The notes under the pieces were generated by a model, which saw only the letters and a program-made list of their open reading frames with translations, was not told the DNA's origin and made no database searches. 34,386 nucleotides of DNA from an uncultured Porphyromonas sp. (GTDB lineage: Bacteria > Bacteroidota > Bacteroidia > Bacteroidales > Porphyromonadaceae): contig NZ_UQJH01000017.1 in NCBI RefSeq assembly GCF_900541275.1, positions 1-34,386 on the forward strand. Direction: 5' to 3'. The position numbers and the translations under genes are program-made. This document shows, one piece after another, positions 31,731 to 34,386 of this stretch (position 1 is its first letter; every line of letters starts with the position of its first letter).

Positions 31731-32789
31731 ATGTCCAATAGAAAGAAGCCTTTGCCCCGAGGCGAAGCGAAGTCCAAGCGGATCATCAAAGTCGTCACCT
31801 GGAGTCTCCTCGTGGTGGTGATGGTGCTGGTCGTCCGCTTCGTCGCCTCGGTGGACTTCTCTGCGCTGGGGGACCTGCTCCGAAAGACTCCGGTGATGCT
31901 CCCCTTAGTCGTCCTGATGTCCTTTATCTCCTATGCGGCATCTAATGCTGCGTGGAATCTCTGTCTCAGCGTCGGCGGGGAGCGGAGCCTGCCCTTCTGG
32001 AGGCTCTTTATCTACCGACTGATAGGTGACATGCTCGCGCCTTTCAACCCCACCGGCGTGGTTGCCGGTGAGACGGTGAAGGTGATGCTGATGCGGCGCG
32101 ACGGGATCTCTGTCGAGCACGCCCTTAGCTCCGTCCTCACCCATAGGGGGCTAGTGATCCTTGCCAATGTCCTGATGACGATCGTGTCAGTCTTCTATAT
32201 CCTGATGGGGAGTTCGATCCGTGGGACGCAGGGCGTACTGGTCGCTCTCGGCACGGTGGCGGTGATGGCCTTTATCTTTTATGGTCTCTTCCGCATGCTC
32301 GTCCATCCGCGGTTGCTGATCGGCCGGACGGTGGACAGCCTTGCTCGGTGGACGCACTGGTCTCTCCTCTCCGAGGAGCGGATCCGCAAGACCTACGCTG
32401 CCAATCTCGAGGCGGCACGGTTCTTTCACCGACACAAGCGTCGCTTTTGCCTCACGCTTGGGCTCTGTATGGTCCACTGGGTCTTCGGAGCAATGGAGTT
32501 TTTCGTCATTTTTACCACACTGGGGCTCCACGTCACGGTGATGGACGCCATAGCCGTGGAGATGGGCGTGGGGATCTTCAAGACCCTCGGCTCGGTCATC
32601 CCCGGACAGCTGGGTATCGAGGAGTACGGGAATAAGGTGATGCTCGACCTCATCGGTGTGCAGAGCAACGAGGTGTGGCTCGCTGCCTCGCTTATGAGGC
32701 GAGGGCGTCAGCTCTTCTGGCTCGGAGTGGCGGGGATCGCCTCGCTCGTGGTCTATCGCCGTCATCCGGCAGTGCGGAGTGGGGAGTAG
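31731..32789 (+). CDS. LPG-synthase-TM / UPF0104-like membrane protein
   Basis: 352 residues from the ATG at 31731, which has AAGGGA upstream and fits better than a TTG at 31689. It is a polytopic inner-membrane protein with about eight hydrophobic segments, similar to the flippase half of MprF and to AglD/UPF0104 proteins. The conserved-looking motif NPTGVVAGETVKVMLMRRDG lies near 105-124. Such proteins move or modify lipid-linked molecules in envelope assembly; the substrate is unknown. The glycosyltransferase starts 33 bp after it, suggesting a two-gene unit for an envelope glycolipid. Confidence 0.85.
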   Translation: MSNRKKPLPRGEAKSKRIIKVVTWSLLVVVMVLVVRFVASVDFSALGDLLRKTPVMLPLVVLMSFISYAASNAAWNLCLSVGGERSLPFWRLFIYRLIGDMLAPFNPTGVVAGETVKVMLMRRDGISVEHALSSVLTHRGLVILANVLMTIVSVFYILMGSSIRGTQGVLVALGTVAVMAFIFYGLFRMLVHPRLLIGRTVDSLARWTHWSLLSEERIRKTYAANLEAARFFHRHKRRFCLTLGLCMVHWVFGAMEFFVIFTTLGLHVTVMDAIAVEMGVGIFKTLGSVIPGQLGIEEYGNKVMLDLIGVQSNEVWLAASLMRRGRQLFWLGVAGIASLVVYRRHPAVRSGE

Positions 32790-32822
32790 ACCTATTTTTA
32801 CCATGAACTACTCTGACATCCC

Positions 32823-33992
32823 ATGATCGGAATGAAGCCTGAGATCCTTTGTATCTCGCATAAGTATCCCCCCTCCACCGGAGGGATGGAGCGGCAGAGC
32901 TATGAGCTCATCAAGGGGCTCAAGACCTACTATAAGGTCCACTCCTTTACCTATAAGAAAGGAGATCAACCCAAGGTGGTCTGGCTCGCCGCGCTCAAGC
33001 GACACATCATGGAGTGCCTCGAGAGCCATCCCGAGATACGGTTGATCCACCTCAATGACGGGGCGATGGCCTCCGCCTCGCTCTGGATGCAGAAGGAGCT
33101 CGACATCCCTGTCGTCGTCACTTATCACGGGCTTGACGTCACCTTCCCGCTGGACTTCTATCAGGATAAGCTCATCCCCAAGCTGGAGCAGTACAGTGCG
33201 TCGATCTGTGTCAGCGAGTACACCCGCCAGCAGTGTCTCAAGCGAGGATTTGACCCCGAGCACACCTATACGGTGCCAAATGGCGTCGATGTGTCGCTGG
33301 CGGATAAGCCTGATCGCCGGGAGGAGATCATCGAGGAGCTGCTGTCGCGAGGGGTAGACGTGCGTGGCAAGCGGGTGATCATCGCCAGTGGTCGCTCGGT
33401 GAGGCGGAAGGGCTTCTCGTGGTTTATCAAGAATGTGTTACCCTCTCTCGGACCCGATGTGGTGCTGCTGATGACCGGACCTCGGCGGCAGGAGCAGTCC
33501 TTCATGCAGTCCGTGACACGGTACATACCATGGAATGACCTGCGACTCTTCCTCGGGGCACCCACCGATGAGGCAGAGCTGGACGAGCTGCTGGAGACGA
33601 CCCCCGGCGTCTATCACCTGGGGCGGGTCTCCTTTGAGGACCTTATGGCGCTCTACTCGCTGGCGGACCTCTTCGTGATGCCCAATATCCCTGTCGAGGG
33701 GGACCAGGAGGGGTTTGGCCTCGTCGCTCTCGAGGCAAGTGTGCGGGGAACCTGGGTCGTAGCCTCCGGCATAGAGGGCATCACCGAGGCGGTGATCGAG
33801 GGCGCCAATGGCACCCTCCTTCCTCCCGAGGATCCCGACTGCTGGGTCGCCAAGATCCGCGAGCTCCTCTCGATGCCACAGCAGGAGCTGGCGGAGTGGG
33901 GCAGGAGGGGGCAGTCCTACACCACCGACCACTTCTCCTGGAGCCGCATGGTCGATGGCTACAAGGCCGTCTTTGACCGCTACATCAGATAG
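32823..33992 (+). CDS. GT4-family glycosyltransferase
   Basis: 389 residues; a start at 32832 is also possible. A retaining, GT-B fold transferase. The N-terminal domain begins ILCISHKYPPSTGGMERQ. The nucleotide-sugar binding C-terminal domain has ASGRSVRRKGF and the E-X7-E motif, E296 and E304 in EGFGLVALE. It probably acts at the inner membrane on a lipid-linked or cell-surface glycan with the preceding membrane protein. Donor and acceptor cannot be assigned. Confidence 0.93.
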   Translation: MIGMKPEILCISHKYPPSTGGMERQSYELIKGLKTYYKVHSFTYKKGDQPKVVWLAALKRHIMECLESHPEIRLIHLNDGAMASASLWMQKELDIPVVVTYHGLDVTFPLDFYQDKLIPKLEQYSASICVSEYTRQQCLKRGFDPEHTYTVPNGVDVSLADKPDRREEIIEELLSRGVDVRGKRVIIASGRSVRRKGFSWFIKNVLPSLGPDVVLLMTGPRRQEQSFMQSVTRYIPWNDLRLFLGAPTDEAELDELLETTPGVYHLGRVSFEDLMALYSLADLFVMPNIPVEGDQEGFGLVALEASVRGTWVVASGIEGITEAVIEGANGTLLPPEDPDCWVAKIRELLSMPQQELAEWGRRGQSYTTDHFSWSRMVDGYKAVFDRYIR

Positions 33993-34216
33993 CGAGATCC
34001 ATAGCCATAGTCCTTTTTTTGCCCTCCACGCCTCTTTGTTTCTTGGCTGAAGGGACTATTCTCGGTGTCACATAAAGGACATAACCCAAGCCCTATCTCG
34101 TGTGCCCAAGCGAGATGATCAGATTGAGTGAATTTCTTTTCGGATTTTTTCTATCTGTAAATCAAGACGATACAGGTGTGTAGCGCATCAATTTTGATGG
34201 CAAATGCGAGAGAGGG
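33993..34216. other. Intergenic region after the glycosyltransferase
   Basis: No gene is supported. A weak inverted repeat (ATAGTCC near 34006 with GGACTAT near 34054) and a T7 run may end the glycosyltransferase transcript. The rest is AT-rich with no recognised element before the tandem promoters. Confidence 0.4.
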
Positions 34217-34247
34217 CTTGCAGGAAGTGAGAAATGTTGTACCTTTG
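34217..34247 (+). promoter_or_regulatory. Strong tandem promoter, copy 1
   Basis: CTTG at 34217-34220, 19 bp spacer, TACCTTTG at 34240-34247, followed by CACTCGC. This matches the canonical spacing of Bacteroidetes promoters. A short transcript of ~110 bp could run to the second copy. Confidence 0.75.
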
Positions 34248-34332
34248 CACTCGCAAAGCCGAGAGGGGTACGCTCCTGAGGCTCCGGCAGAGGTCGGGGT
34301 GAGCGGATCAGGAAAAAGAATTTTCCAGGCCG

Positions 34333-34363
34333 CTTGCAGGAATGAAAAACTTTCGTACCTTTG
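34333..34363 (+). promoter_or_regulatory. Strong tandem promoter, copy 2
   Basis: CTTG at 34333-34336, 19 bp spacer, TACCTTTG at 34356-34363, followed by CACTCAC. It is near-identical to copy 1, including CTTGCAGGAA at the start and GTACCTTTGCACTC at the end. The gene it drives lies beyond the window; such boxes often precede tRNA, rRNA or ribosomal-protein genes. Confidence 0.75.
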
Positions 34364-34386
34364 CACTCACATCACCGCCCGAGGGG

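Noticed and set aside
34151..34366. 71-codon minus-strand reading frame at the right edge
   Set aside because: It runs across two strong plus-strand promoters and has no recognisable features.
1..34386. tRNA, rRNA, insertion sequence or integrase genes
   Set aside because: No T-loop-like motif, ribosomal RNA signature, transposase or recombinase motif was seen in any part of the window.

Overview
This is high-GC DNA from a member of the Bacteroidales, most likely Porphyromonas or a close relative. The evidence is fimbrillin-type lipoproteins with BACON-like and FISUMP-like domains, a SusC/FecA-style TonB-dependent receptor with a carboxypeptidase-like N-terminal domain, a DUF4924 gene, few Shine-Dalgarno sites, and repeated promoter -7 boxes of the Bacteroidetes form TAnnTTTG. 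The species cannot be fixed from the sequence alone.

Layout. (1) 1-7504, plus strand: a tandem fimbrial locus with two copies of an A-B gene pair. A is a fimbrillin-like lipoprotein with a BACON-like C-terminus. B is a fimbrillin-like lipoprotein with a lectin-like C-terminal tip domain. The pairs share a 1300-bp tract that reads as identical, and B2 carries an extra 333 residues of Ig-like domains. (2) 7505-10379: terminator-like hairpins, an internally duplicated acidic protein of unknown function, two small unknown genes and a dense cluster of palindromes. (3) 10380-11844, minus strand: a three-gene toxin-antitoxin module of HipBST type, with its own operator repeats, lying between two ungapped 127-bp direct repeats (about 82% identical). 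One of these repeats is the 3' end of prfC plus downstream sequence. (4) 12129-16038, minus strand: a tight operon greA - HIT protein - DUF4924 - rmlD - prfC. (5) 16495-18072: a serine-type sulfatase. (6) 18213-23524, plus strand: sbcD-sbcC and an NAD-dependent epimerase. (7) 23602-28803, minus strand: TrpB2-type tryptophan synthase beta chain, TonB, a membrane zinc peptidase with purA, and a small lipoprotein. (8) 28914-28997: four near-identical 18-bp palindromes at exact 22-bp spacing, just upstream of the lipoprotein promoter. (9) 29056-31458, minus strand: a TonB-dependent receptor. (10) 31731-33992, plus strand: a flippase-like membrane protein and a GT4 glycosyltransferase. (11) The right edge has two matching strong promoters in tandem, whose gene lies outside the window.

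The most interesting regions are the duplicated fimbrial locus, which looks built for exchange of tip domains by recombination; the HipBST island bounded by a duplicated prfC end; and the phased palindrome array at 28914-28997. Most of the remainder is chromosomal housekeeping sequence. No reverse transcriptase, integrase, transposase, tRNA, rRNA or CRISPR array was seen.
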